This document shows, in pieces, positions 54,022-64,000 of a stretch of DNA of 64,000 nucleotides (the stretch's first letter is position 1; each line of letters starts with the position of its first letter). This DNA is from Aradus depressus (taxonomy: Eukaryota > Arthropoda > Insecta > Hemiptera > Aradidae). The position numbers were made by a program, and so were the translations under genes. Location of the stretch: the NCBI GenBank assembly GCA_963662175.1, contig OY759220.1:45914136-45978135 (forward strand), in the 5' to 3' direction. Below the pieces are notes generated by a model. It made no database searches. It had not been told where the DNA came from and saw only the letters and a program-made list of their open reading frames with translations.

Positions 54022-54344
54022 GGTAAATGGGCTGGATGTAGTTTAGTTGTTTATCCGAGGCGGTTAGATAAGAAGCCTTTCCTGCCTAGATTATCGATTT
54101 ATCTGAAATATTGAGTCGCTGTAGTTCTTGTTCCAGGTACGGGAAGTGTGCGGTTGACATCCTACTCGAAACACTCTGCCATAGTCCCAGCAAGGAATAC
54201 AACTTACGTATATTTTTGATTAGAACTTACGACTTCCTGAACCAAATGCTATTCTATACAGAGGTTTCAAGGAATTGATTTTTTTGTACAAAAGAATCTT
54301 AGAGTTAATAGATTTTTTTTTCTGATTAGGGAGATTGAACTTGT
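54022..54344. other. No recognisable feature
   Basis: Nothing matched. Confidence 0.4.
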
Positions 54345-54750
54345 CGATGAATGACCGGCAATGTACTTCCCCAGCACGAATTAAGTTGTTGCTCTCCCTC
54401 TAAAGCTAATCGACCGTTTTGACTAAAAATCTATAGTTGACTCAAAGGGAATCCTCATACTAAATTTTGTGTCGATATATGCATCACATCGGCAGTTATT
54501 GAGATATTTGACCCCTCCTTTCCCTTCGCCGATTTCGTAAAATATTTATAGAAGCCGTCTTTATGAGAATTTAAATTTACACATGTAATTTTGTGTTGAT
54601 ATTAATTACAACGGCAGTTATCAAAATTTTTGTGCTAACATCCCTAATTCTAGTCCCTCCCTCGATGTCTTCCTGAAGCGGTTCTGGATGTACCTATAAA
54701 ATTTCATATCGATACATTCCAATGAGTGTTATCGTGTTCACAGATACACT
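54345..54750 (-). repeat. Rep-A copy cut by a jockey 3' end
   Basis: GTCGATGAATGACCGGCAAT to GTTATCGTGTTCACAGATAC. It does not resume past the insertion. Confidence 0.85.
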
Positions 54751-54925
54751 CATTCCTCTCATTCCCATCCTGACAATCCTCCCCGCCGCTTGAACAGGAG
54801 GCCTCGCGATCTTCTCTCTAAGGATAGTGAATAATGACAATTAACTTTCGAGGGAGTGTCAGCGCTGGCTGGCTTCTCCCATCAAGTGACCTTGTTATAT
54901 TTTTCTTTTTGACCACATATTTGCT

Positions 54926-54972
<47 letters not shown>

Positions 54973-54992
54973 AATAAAAAAATAAAATAAAA
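54751..54992 (+). mobile_element. Jockey-like LINE 3' end, same family as 22182-22819
   Basis: CATTCCCATCCTGACAATCC, CGCCGCTTGAACAGGAGGCC and TCCCATCAAGTGACCTTGTT match the copy at 22200-22400 in opposite orientation. Only about the last 15 ORF2 codons remain. A TA dinucleotide run (about 54930-54968) lies in the UTR, and the tail is GCAAATAAAAAAATAAAATA. Possible 7-bp duplication ATACACT (54744-54750, 54993-54999). Confidence 0.88.
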
Positions 54993-55304
54993 ATACACTT
55001 AGGTGAAGTACCTACCGTTTGACTTTATCGAATCCTATTATATCGATAGTTGTTGGACAATTACACAAAGTAAAGTAGATTTTCTGAAACTAAAGGACTT
55101 GAGACTAATGAAGCCTCTACATGTATCTTGATATCCTCAAGCCCCTGTCTGTACAATATATTTCTAAACGGTGTGAACATTAAATCATGACCTTGAAAAG
55201 TAGGTTAATTTGTACTAACTGAGATAAGAAGTTAACCAGAGACATTGCTTACCTTTCCATTATCTTGACTCTCTTATAATAATTATTGTGACCCTCTTTT
55301 TGAC

Positions 55305-55652
55305 TTCAAATATGAAATATCATGTTGATATTCATTACATCGATAGTTATTGGGGTTATTGAGTTGACCTCCCCTGTGACCCCCACCCCTTCTGCCGATT
55401 CCGCTGAAAATTGATAAGTGTCGTCCTTATAGGGTTTTGAATTCACAAATGAAATTTCGTGTCGTTACATTCATTCGAGTTATCGAGTTCACAGTCACAC
55501 AGACAGAGATTTTTTTTCTATTTGGAATCCAGATTCCAAATATTACGAAATAGATTACGTTTTCTTATCTCTAGAGATAAGAAAACGTAATCGGCCAAAC
55601 ATTCGATTACGAGCTTCCCCTATACTTCGTATAGCTGAGGAAATACTCTCAT
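55305..55652 (-). repeat. Rep-A 5' half
   Basis: GGTTATTGAGTTGACCTCCC to CTATACTTCGTATAGCTGAG. A short inverted duplication (TTTGGAATCCAGATTCCAAA and CGTTTTCTTATCTCTAGAGA) has been introduced near 55520-55590. Confidence 0.85.
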
Positions 55653-55995
55653 AGTTCTGAGTAAACATCGTGTGTGTGTGTGTTGACTGGGAAATAAGTA
55701 AGTAAATTTATATAATCGACTTCGGAATTAGAGTATCCACACATATAATCCGATGCAATTATTGTGAATCAGTATAATTGGCTCAGAAAAGAGCTGTGAA
55801 GTGGTTAGGCTGGAAAGGAAACTGAGGAATGGAAAATACACTACTACAGGACTACCTCTCTGTCGATATCGAACTGGAAGATTAGGATCGAGTTAACAAC
55901 AATGGGGTGTAATTATAGTTGAAGAGAGAATTGAATTATTGAGAGATTAAAATGGTTCTATATTAAATACATAGACTGTTAAAATGCAACTAAAA
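55653..55995. other. No recognisable feature
   Basis: Nothing matched. Confidence 0.4.
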
Positions 55996-56499
55996 CAAAA
56001 GGTCTAGCCGGATAAAAATGCGCAAATTGCCCCCAACGATTTTCGGATGGGCAATTCACCGACAGTTTGCACATATAAAAAGAAAATTTTGCTGAAAATT
56101 TCAACTCCCAACTCTCATTATTGAGAGAAAAAAAAAATGCAATTTTCATTTTTTTTTTTTTTCCTTGACGTTATTGCGAGTATGCAACTGTCAATTTTTT
56201 TTTTGAAGTTCTAATGCTTCAAATACACCTATATAGTATTTTTTTATTATCTTCCGATTTAAATTCGATTTTTCATTGACATTGACATTGTTGCACCACA
56301 CCAAAAAATTTGAAAAAATTAGGGAATATTTTGATATGAAAAACACGTATTGTGTTTTTTTTTTCTCAACGAATAATGGAAGTTGGAAGCTGAAATTTTC
56401 AGGAAAATTTTCTTTTTATATGTGCAAACTGTTGGTCAATTGCCCATTCGAAAATCGTTGGGGGCAGTTTTCGCACTCTTATTCGGCTAGACCCTTTTG
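55996..56499. mobile_element. MITE with ~110-bp TIRs
   Basis: AAAAGGTCTAGCCGGATAAA ... at left and its imperfect inverse at right. Shared within the arms: GCCCCCAACGATTTTCG, CAGTTTGCACATATAAAAAG and TGAAAATTTCA. The centre is AT-rich with poly-A and poly-T runs. I see no clear target duplication, so the superfamily is unknown. Confidence 0.88.
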
Positions 56500-57054
56500 G
56501 AAGGAAAATATCAGTACAGTAAATATAAAAAACAAAAATGTAATTTCAAAAATATAGATATTTTACGTCTTGTACCGATATGGATCCCTAATTGGAAGAC
56601 CACGTTTCGTGTATAATATTTACTGCACTTAACTGCATGTTAGCGACTTCTGTGCAACAGGTGTGTCACTGCATCGCCTCCCTGGAACACAATCTGGACG
56701 ATCTGAAAAATACTGTTCACTGCACTTTACTGCATGTGAAGTGACCTCCGTGCAATAACCAACATTCCACAACTCTCACTCATTGTCAGACTTGACACCC
56801 CTTGCTAACGAGAGACCTGTCATAAAATTTTTTATGACGTCCCGAGCGGATACTCTGACCAGATTCACATCTCCAGCAGCTGTAACTACTTGACTACTGC
56901 ACCATCCTTGCTCCGACTGCAACATTACCAATCCTGTTCAGTCTAATAACTTTTATTACGTCTTATGTTGGCATAAAATTGGATAAGTGGTCCACTTAGC
57001 GGCGGGAGAGATTGACATTTAACTAGGTCTTCCTCAACTGTACTATAGTAAAAC
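56500..57054. other. Unassigned with a short direct repeat
   Basis: TTACTGCACTTAACTGCATG (56620) and CACTGCACTTTACTGCATGT (56719) are imperfect copies about 100 bp apart. Confidence 0.45.
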
Positions 57055-57460
57055 AGTGTTCGGTGAAACACCGGTAATCTTCCTCTCCAGAAGGAGATAA
57101 TCAACTAAGTTTGCTCTCTCCCTCCAATTTGAACTAAAAATCAATAGTTGACTTCTGAATACTCATACTAAATTTCGTGTCCTTATATTCTTTAAATCTG
57201 AAAATATTAGGATTTTTAATTCAGATCCCTTTCTTCCGTTCAGTCGATTTCGCGATCATTTATTAAATATCATCCTTATGAAGTTCTGGACCCACATATA
57301 AATTATCGTCCGATACATTCATTCTAACGGGAGATATCAACACATGTACATACATAGAAAAACAGAACATTTTTTTCCATTTTGGAATCAGGAGTTTTTG
57401 AGAAAACTTGAAATTCCGGTGAATATACAAAATCGAATTTTTGACCGATTACAAAAAAAA
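57055..57460 (-). repeat. Rep-A copy
   Basis: GGTGAAACACCGGTAATCTT to GAATTTTTGACCGATTACAA. Confidence 0.8.
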
Positions 57461-58044
57461 GGGAAGTTATGAAATCGCGTATTGAGTGTACCCAGGAATT
57501 CTCCTGAATCTAAAAATATTACAGAGAACTGATGATCAGAAGACGCATTGAATACCATAGGCAAACTTTGCGTTAATGTATTATGGACACAAACATCGAA
57601 TTTCCATCTACTTCTTTACTTGTGACCAGGTAGATTTGTTGCAAGTTTTGTATGGCTCGACTCCCACGAAGTGTTACATTCTATCGAGAAACATGTTTCT
57701 AGATACCTTTGGAGAGACAACAAAAATACCCAATTGCTATATAATTTCGACTAGAAAAACGTGTGTCAGGTAGACTATCGGTTGTTGAGGCCGACGCAAG
57801 TATCTGTACTAGGGATGGGCGATAGTCGATAGTCCAAGTGACTATCAGCCCACGCAAGTCTCTGTACCTAGCTGCAACCTGTTTCCCAGCCCAGACCTTG
57901 TGCCATGAAGCAATTCTTTGAGAACCTCACAGGAGAAAATTATTCTCACACAGACACTTCTCCACGAAAAGCTAAGAATGGGAGAAAAAATCATTTATTA
58001 TCAGAAATAATAATATTTTAAGAGTGAAAGTATGTAGAAATAAA
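57461..58044. other. Unassigned
   Basis: TAGGGATGGGCGATAGTCGA (about 57811) resembles some DNA-transposon ends but has no partner. CGCAAGTATCTGTAC and CGCAAGTCTCTGTAC occur about 60 bp apart. Confidence 0.35.
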
Positions 58045-58240
58045 TGTACTTCCCCGGCCCGAATTAATGTCTTCATGCGGTTTTAAATTTAGATATAAAA
58101 TTTTATGTCAATACATTCATTGGCAGTATACAAAAATGGCAGTTATTGTGTAAAGCCTCCCCCCCCAATCCTCCCTCCCTTTTGGTCGATTTGACTCAAA
58201 ATCAATAGATGTCGTCTTTATAGGATTCTGGATACATTTA
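58045..58240 (-). repeat. Rep-A fragment
   Basis: TGTACTTCCCCGGCCCGAAT to GATTCTGGATACATTTATAA. Confidence 0.75.
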
Positions 58241-58554
58241 TAAAAACGTTATTTTAATTAACGTTAATTTAATTTTGTTTTGTTTCAGGTTGGTCCTTGT
58301 GAAATTGTGATATTTGGCGTGAAATTGTATTTAAAATAAAGAAGTAAGGTCAGTAACGGCTACACAAGAGGTAAGTGTTAAGTCTCGACTCACAGACATA
58401 TATTGGTTTATATTGATATTATCTGATAGCTCCACTTATCTGTTTACTAAGAACGTTTGACTTTTTTTTTTCTCTTAGGCTCATTTATCCGGAAGAAACC
58501 ATGGGTTGGGGGGGGGGGGGGGGGGGGGAGGGGAAAGAACGCTCTGTTATTACC
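58241..58554. other. Unassigned with G23 tract
   Basis: G run at about 58506-58528. Otherwise no match. Confidence 0.4.
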
Positions 58555-58870
58555 TGAAACGTTTTTCCGCGAAAGCCACCGAAGAGAAAGGGGGGGGGGG
58601 GGGGGGGGGCAGAAGAGGGCGACTTAACTGAAAAACGTTAATAACTGCCCTGACATTTTGTATTTAAACTCAAATCCTCATTAGGACGACACCTATTAAT
58701 TTTCAGCATAGGGAAAAGGGGGGATCAGGGGAGGAGGCTAAACTCAAAAACCCTAACAGCTGATGTAGTGAATGTATTGACAACATTTAGTCAATTATCG
58801 ATTGGCTTTGGAGGGAGAGCGAAAACACAATTGATAAGTTTATGGTGGGGAAGTACATTGACACCGATTT
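58555..58870 (+). repeat. Rep-A 3' half with G20 tract
   Basis: TCCGCGAAAGCCACCGAAGA to GGGGAAGTACATTGACACCG. The G run is at about 58590-58609. Confidence 0.85.
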
Positions 58871-58873
58871 GAA

Positions 58874-59106
58874 ATGAGCCCGACTCTACTGTGGGAGTCC
58901 TAAATTTTGCCTACTCTAAATTTTTATTCACCTAAGGCAGGAGTCTTCAACGAGTACCTGACTGACATGGTACAGGCTCGGGACCCATCCAAAGGACGGC
59001 GTGCTTAAGTTTATTTTACCTCCCAGATAAAATAAACTAAGCGACTCGGTCGGGTTTCGAACACACAATCTTGAGCTCAGAAGACAAGCACACATACCAC
59101 TGAGCG
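58874..59106 (-). mobile_element. SINE-A, 3' end missing
   Basis: GAGCCCGACTCTACTGTGGG to CACACATACCACTGAGC. Abuts the Rep-A terminus. Confidence 0.9.
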
Positions 59107-59797
59107 AGTATTTGTATTATTTCAAGTGAAATGTTCCCCAATTTCATTAGAAAATTACGAATTTCATCTAGGTTCTAACTATAACCTGACAATTGACCTA
59201 ACTTAACCTAACCGTAGGGCAGATGGGAGGGTACCCACCCTTTCATATTAAGTCCTGGCGAAGGCTTTTGAAGAACAGCCAAGAAATCTAATTCATGTTT
59301 GTAAATTTCAAAGAATTCAAATCTACGTTGGTTTTAGACCCCCAACTACGCCACTGCCTTGAACATATTCAGACCCCCCCCTCCTCACTACGCCACTACA
59401 CAACCTTGAGACACCATATAATTTGCTCATTCCCCATGAGACACTAGCCCACTAGTGAATTGGGTCCAACGCAAATTAAACAAACATAATTAGATATATT
59501 TTGTAACTGCGCCAAGGGATCTAACTACTACCTCCAGGTAGGTACCGTCAGGTTTCCCATCTTTTTCCCTGACAATAATTGTCAACTTCCTGACATTATT
59601 ATCAAACTCAGAGAGGCGTGTCTTTCCCTCGAGCAGTGTCCCAGGCTCCGCCACAGACACACTTATTTCTCTCTTGTCTTTCTGACAGTTCTTCTACCTC
59701 TACAGACGTTCACATTTGACATTTTCATCCGCATTAAAATTATTGTAGGTACCAAAAAATATAAAATAAAATCATTGTAGTTGACATTTTTTAGTAC
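59107..59797. other. Unassigned
   Basis: CTACGCCACT occurs twice (59346-59396), reminiscent of hAT-type ends but too short to call. Confidence 0.4.
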
Positions 59798-59908
59798 TAG
59801 CTAAACGAAGTATAGGGGAAGTTATGTAATCGCCCAGAAATTCGATGTTGAGTTTTCACCGGAATTTAGTGTTTTTCGATTCCCTGATATCAAAAATATA
59901 AAAAAAAA
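59798..59908 (+). repeat. Rep-A 5' end, inverted pair with next copy
   Basis: CTAAACGAAGTATAGGGGAA to TTCCCTGATATCAAAAATAT, running into the A-run that begins a minus-strand copy. Confidence 0.85.
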
Positions 59909-60013
59909 GCTTCGGTGAATCACCGACAATGTACCTCCCCAAAACGAATTTAACAATTGGCATAGAGGGACTTCTAAATCTTCATACTACATTTCGTGTT
60001 TATATATTCATTA

Positions 60014-60634
60014 AACAACCAGCCCATTCCTGCATCCGACACTGTCCGATATATAGGACTTCATTTAGACCGACGTTTAACTTGGACAACTCATATCAGA
60101 CTGAAACGCATAGATCTCAAAAGACGATTTGGACGACTGAAATCAATCATCGGACGACGATCGATATTATCGTTTGAAAACAAACTTCACATATACAACA
60201 CTATACTAAAACCCATCTAGACCTACGGCATCGAGATATGGGGATCAGCCAAAAAATCAAACATACAACATCTTCAGTTAATACAATCCATTATACTACG
60301 CCACATTGCCAATGCCCCATTTTACATTACATAATGACCTCAACATCCCATTTGTACCTTCTGTCATCAAGATACAATATCAAAATTTTCATGACAAACT
60401 ACATCATCACGCCAATCCAGTTATACAAGAATTATCTACAAACATCCTCCCCACAAATCCACCACGACGCCTCAAGCGGATATGGCAGAGGGACCTGCTC
60501 CAGGACTAGCCTGGACTCCTCTTCGGTCACGTACCTCAGCAGTACAGCCACGTACTTGACACTGCACTAGTTATCGGAATTGCTAATGGCAAATGTTATA
60601 CATGCCGTTGTAGATATATAAATAAATAAATAAA
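60014..60634 (+). mobile_element. Jockey-like LINE, 5'-truncated, 12-bp target duplication
   Basis: ATATATTCATTA lies at 60002-60013 and 60635-60646, bounding the 621-bp insert exactly. The 3' tail is ATATAAATAAATAAATAAA, so no simple poly-A. The target is a Rep-A copy. Confidence 0.95.
60023..60509 (+). pseudogene. Jockey-like ORF2 C-terminal part, broken
   Basis: Reads SDTVRYIGLHLDRRLTWTTH, then SILSFENKLHIYNTILKPI, where TAG at 60218-60220 replaces the tryptophan of the conserved WTYG motif. It continues TYGIEIWGSAKKSNIQHL, IANAPFYIT, then shifts frame to HNDLNIPFVPSVIKIQ and ends PPRRLKRIWQRDLLQD-stop. It is the same region as 22327-22819, but the two proteins differ substantially and have different 3' tails, so they belong to different jockey lineages. 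The polymerase domain is not retained. Broken by one nonsense change and one frameshift. Confidence 0.9.
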
Positions 60635-60929
60635 ATATATTCATTACAACAGCAGTTTACGAGGGTTTTTAAGTTCTCTTCCACTGATCCACCCTTATTT
60701 TCGGTCGATTTGGTTGTAAATCTATAGGTGTCGTCAATATGGGATTTTAGGTATATAATACTTCGTGTCGATACATTCAATCGATCTTGTTCACGATCAG
60801 ATACAGACAGGAATTTTTTTTTTTTATAATTTTTAGAATCAGAGAGTCGAAAATCATGAAATTCCGATGAATACTGATCATCGAATTTCTGACCAATTAC
60901 ATAACTTGCTCTATACTTCGTAGAGTAAC

Positions 60930-61105
60930 ATTTGTGTCTATGTGTGTGTAATTTTATATGAGTATCCAGGACCCTTATGGGACCCCTTAACGGTCCTGGA
61001 TCGGCGGCGAACTGCCGATATAATGAATGTATCGACACATTTAGTTTGAGAATTCAGAAGGCTCTTACGTAATTCAACTATCGATCTTTAGCCATAACGG
61101 TCGAT
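60930..61105 (+). repeat. Rep-A fragment
   Basis: GTGTGTGTAATTTTATATGA to TAATTCAACTATCGATCTTT. Heavily deleted internally. Confidence 0.65.
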
Positions 61106-61618
61106 TTTTTTTTTTTTTTCGTTTTTATATTTAGTCGAAAAACACAACATAAAATTGCATACGTTCGGATAAGTTCGGAAAATAAAAAAACGACAATAAC
61201 ATTTTATTCGTGTCTAGTTACGAATATTTTATTGAGGTTGAGCAGTTGATACAGCATTGGTTCCAAAGTTTTCTTCACGTGGTCAGATGTAATTATTTCT
61301 TAGAGTTAAAACGTTTTTATGATGTCTTAGAACCTATTAAATATCTAATCTTCAGTTGATCCGTTTTAGAGAACTTATTATAGTACTGTAATCTGTAGTT
61401 ATTTATATGAAATGGCGCAGTGACGCTAAACTAACTAAAAGAGTAATAAATTACATTTTATCAGCCAAGAACGTAAAGAGGAAAATAAGAAAAGCTGATA
61501 TGACCTATTTCTTATTTGGGACAGTCCAGACGAATTTGAGAGATAACTGCAAAAAAAGTTTTGGGGATTCCATGACAGAATGCAGTATATTGAACATGCA
61601 GTTCTACATGCACCAATG
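61106..61618. other. Unassigned
   Basis: A 70-codon plus-strand frame at 61407-61619 is lysine-rich and unrecognised. No repeat match. Confidence 0.4.
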
Positions 61619-62038
61619 AAAAAAAGAATTGCTGGTGAATCTCCGACAAAGTACTTCCCCAGAACGAATTAATCAATTAACTTTTCGCTCCCCCTCCAAA
61701 ATCAGTTGACCGTTTGAGGTAAAAATCAATAGTTGAGTTACATAGGGGCTCCTCGTACTAAATATGTCGAAAAATTCATAACAACGGCAGTTATTAAAGT
61801 TTTTGAGTCAAGCCTCTCCAAAATTAATAGGTGTTGTCCTTAAAGAACTTATGGATACACATATAAAATGTTGCGTGTCACTTTCATTCTATTGGGAGCT
61901 ATCGTGTTCAAAGACTCACACAGATAGGCAGGTTTTGTTTTTGTTTTTAAATCAGAAGGTCGGAAAACATGAAATTCCGTTGAAAACTCGGCATCGAATT
62001 ATTTACTTTCCTTATTCCTCGTACAGCTGGGGAAGTAA
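61619..62038 (-). repeat. Rep-A copy, one internal unit deleted
   Basis: GAATTGCTGGTGAATCTCCG to TCGTACAGCTGGGGAAGTAA. Both terminal motifs are in good condition. Confidence 0.92.
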
Positions 62039-62089
62039 AAATCTGTAGGTAAAACTTGGACAATGTACTTCTTCAGCGCGGGCAAGTTG

Positions 62090-62480
62090 CTACTTAGGTA
62101 TAGATTAGTTATGTAATCCATCAAAAATTGGATGCCGAAATTTCAACGGATTTCATTTTTTGCAACCGCCAGATTCCAAATAAACAAAAACTCTAATCAC
62201 TGCCGATATAATGAATGTATCGACACGAAATTTGGTCTGTATGATCTGAACCCCATAAGAACAAAGCCTATCGATTTTCAGCTAAACCGGCTAAAGGAAC
62301 GAAGGGATTAGGGGAGAATCTCAACCCAAAAACACTAATAACTGCCCTTGTAATAAATTTATCGAAGCAAAATTTAGTATGAGGATTTAGTAGCCACTAT
62401 GTAAGTCAACTGTTTAATATTAGCGCAAACGGTCGACTGGTTTTGGAGGAGGGGCGAAAAGTTAATTGATTAATTCGTAT
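62090..62480 (+). repeat. Rep-A copy without 3' terminus
   Basis: GGTATAGATTAGTTATGTAA to GTTAATTGATTAATTCGTAT. Confidence 0.85.
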
Positions 62481-63264
62481 ACATTATTAATGAGCTGAAC
62501 AAACAATAAATAAATTAATAATTTTGATTATTTAAAACAGATAAACTGATTCTAAACACTTTAATCCATATCTCATCCCAAGGCCAATGCTTACAGATCC
62601 CAATATTGTTAATTATGTACCATTGATGAGATATACTGTTTTTACCCTCGCACTGAGGGCATATCTACTGAGATTTACTGTTTTTTTCCCTCGTACTTCA
62701 TTATCCACTAATAACCAATAATTTTTCATTTGACACACAATTGAATTATCCAGAAACCCCAAAGACCGCCAATTATTCTGCTGAAACCATGCCCTCCCTC
62801 ACTTCCTGTAACTGTTCTTGTAATAACGGCAGGAGAATTACTTTTGTATTATTATTTTTGGCAGTAAATATAATTGAAAATAGAGTTTTTCCTATATTTC
62901 AGAACTAATAACACTAAAATTATATAATTCTGTGTTGGGTGTGGAAAGAGTTAAGTTAACGGTTGACTTTTTAAATTCTGGAAAATGTTAATAAAAAATA
63001 TATAAAATTTTCAACGTTTGACATTTATTAAGTGTCCCAATCCACCGGCCTCAATATCATTAATATCTTGTTTTCCAAAACAATGGCCCTTCTAGTGGGA
63101 GGAATGTGCTGTTGCCATACCTACCCTGCTCTCTACGTCGTGTCATTCGAATATCGTTTTGCCTTTGTGTCTTTATTTAATTTAATTTGTTATTTGACTA
63201 ACTAAGGATTTAGATTAGTTCATTTAATATTTCGATGGTAATTTAACTTTAATAATCAGGTTTT
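62481..63264. other. No recognisable feature
   Basis: AT-rich; nothing matched. Confidence 0.45.
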
Positions 63265-63362
63265 ATTACCTAGAGTAGGAGTTTTTTAACAAATCAGATC
63301 ATCCATCACGTCCATTTGAAGGACGATGTGCTCACAGTTTTTTACCTTCCACATAAAAAATC
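63265..63362 (-). mobile_element. SINE-A body fragment, diverged
   Basis: TACCTAGAGTAGGAG, TCCATTTGAAGGACGATGTGC and TTTTTACCTTCCACATAAA in order. Confidence 0.6.
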
Positions 63363-63489
63363 TATGTTTATATAGTATTGTTGGTTACAATATTGCTCCA
63401 ATAAGTCCAACTATTGATTTTTAGGAACATTTACCGATGTATATGTATAATATACATTTATTTATGTATTTAGTTTCTGACATAAATTA

Positions 63490-63576
63490 TAAAGTTCCTG
63501 TAAATTTGAAAATTCAACATCGAATTACAGACTAATTACATTACTTTCTCTAAACTTCAAAAAGTTGGAGAAGTAA
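63490..63576 (-). repeat. Rep-A 5' end, diverged
   Basis: TTCAACATCGAATTACAGAC to AAGTTGGAGAAGTAAAAAA. Confidence 0.65.
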
Positions 63577-64000
63577 AAAAAATAATTTCGATTTACATAT
63601 TAAATAATTTATGGGCGGAGTGAGTGCGTGTTCCCGAAGTAACTAACCTTCTCATCCAGTTATGATCTCATTAAATCCCTCTCCTAACTACCTACGCAAT
63701 TTCGTTTCATTTTTATTACTATTAGCTAGATTTTATTACTATTACCAAGACCTATTAGTTGACCTTTAAATACATTCTGCTATTCATTATTGCTATTTTA
63801 AATAGTTTGACAATTGGCGGTGACCTTTATTTATTTATAGAATCATGATCTTTAAAAAAAAAAATAATAAAAATAGTATAACCTGTCAACTTTTGAACTT
63901 TATATTTACTGTTTAATGTAATACTTAGAAACACTAACCAGTCACCATGCATAACAATGGAAAGTAAAGAAAAAAGGTGTTTAAAAAAAAAATATTGTCT
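63577..64000. other. Unassigned up to the window end
   Basis: AT-rich. The last bases (TTTAAAAAAAAAATATTGTCT) faintly resemble a Rep-C family II arm, but the match is mostly homopolymer. Confidence 0.35.

Larger units (their letters stand above)
59905..60932 (-). repeat. Rep-A, near full length, with nested jockey fragment
   Basis: GCTTCGGTGAATCACCGACA to TGCTCTATACTTCGTAGAG. Continuous across the insertion: TTTCGTGTTTATATATTC resumes as ATTACAACAGCAGTTTACGA. Confidence 0.9.

Noticed and set aside
57811..57830. TAGGGATGGGCGATAGTCGA as a transposon end
   Set aside because: No inverted partner or target duplication was found.
63979..64000. Rep-C family II arm at the window edge
   Set aside because: The match is mostly an A-run plus ATATTGTCT; too short without the next bases.

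Overview
The window reads as AT-rich, gene-free, repeat-dense eukaryotic DNA. It is most likely from an arthropod and probably an insect: it carries jockey-type LINE fragments, a PIF/Harbinger remnant, a pogo-like element, tRNA-headed SINEs with CCTAA/TTAGG-like tails, and MITEs. I found no supportable host protein-coding gene, rRNA gene or functional tRNA gene. Almost every long open frame is an accident of repeats or low-complexity sequence. The species cannot be named from the sequence.

Most of the DNA is explained by a few families (names are mine). Rep-A is a 0.6-0.75 kb noncoding repeat with about 47 copies on both strands. It has an 11-bp inverted terminal motif (TACTTCCCCAG / CTGGGGAAGTA), three internal ~145-bp repeats, a G/C homopolymer hot spot and terminal hairpins. 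SINE-A is a ~330-340 bp tRNA-headed SINE with about 25 copies. Its last ~75 bp match the 3' end of a LINE remnant at 13312-13485. Rep-B has three copies of 0.7-0.8 kb with TTGTGATA-like ends. Rep-C groups three unrelated inverted-repeat (fold-back) families whose arms each carry a hammerhead-ribozyme-like core, suggestive of Penelope-like retroelements. Rep-D and Rep-E are smaller repeated termini, and SINE-B is a single second SINE.

Layout: 1-5200 holds Rep-A and SINE-A copies, a 46-bp higher-order array and a Rep-C/Rep-D fold-back with a 39-bp minisatellite. 5300-9700 holds tandem Rep-A copies, two reverse-transcriptase scraps and Rep-B. 12600-16300 holds Rep-B, the LINE 3' end that matches SINE-A, an 81-bp chimeric satellite and nested Rep-A/SINE-A. 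17100-23000 holds a LINE C-terminus, a SINE-A cluster and a 5'-truncated jockey insertion with an 11-bp target duplication. 23770-25472 is a PIF/Harbinger element with TTA duplications, invaded by a fold-back and a SINE-A. 27237-28374 is a pogo-like element. 30400-41970 is dense Rep-A with nested MITE, hAT-like and SINE insertions. 42500-47600 holds SINE-A, a MITE, SINE-B, LINE tails and a fold-back. 47600-63600 holds further Rep-A, Rep-D, Rep-E, two more jockey 3' ends, a MITE with long TIRs and a SINE-A split by a hammerhead-bearing insert.

Nesting gives a relative order: Rep-A is the oldest common substrate. SINE-A, jockey, pogo, hAT-like and TA-flanked MITEs landed inside it, and local tandem arrays grew out of Rep-A or SINE-A sequence afterwards. 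All boundaries are by eye and are good to a few bases only where a target duplication is stated.
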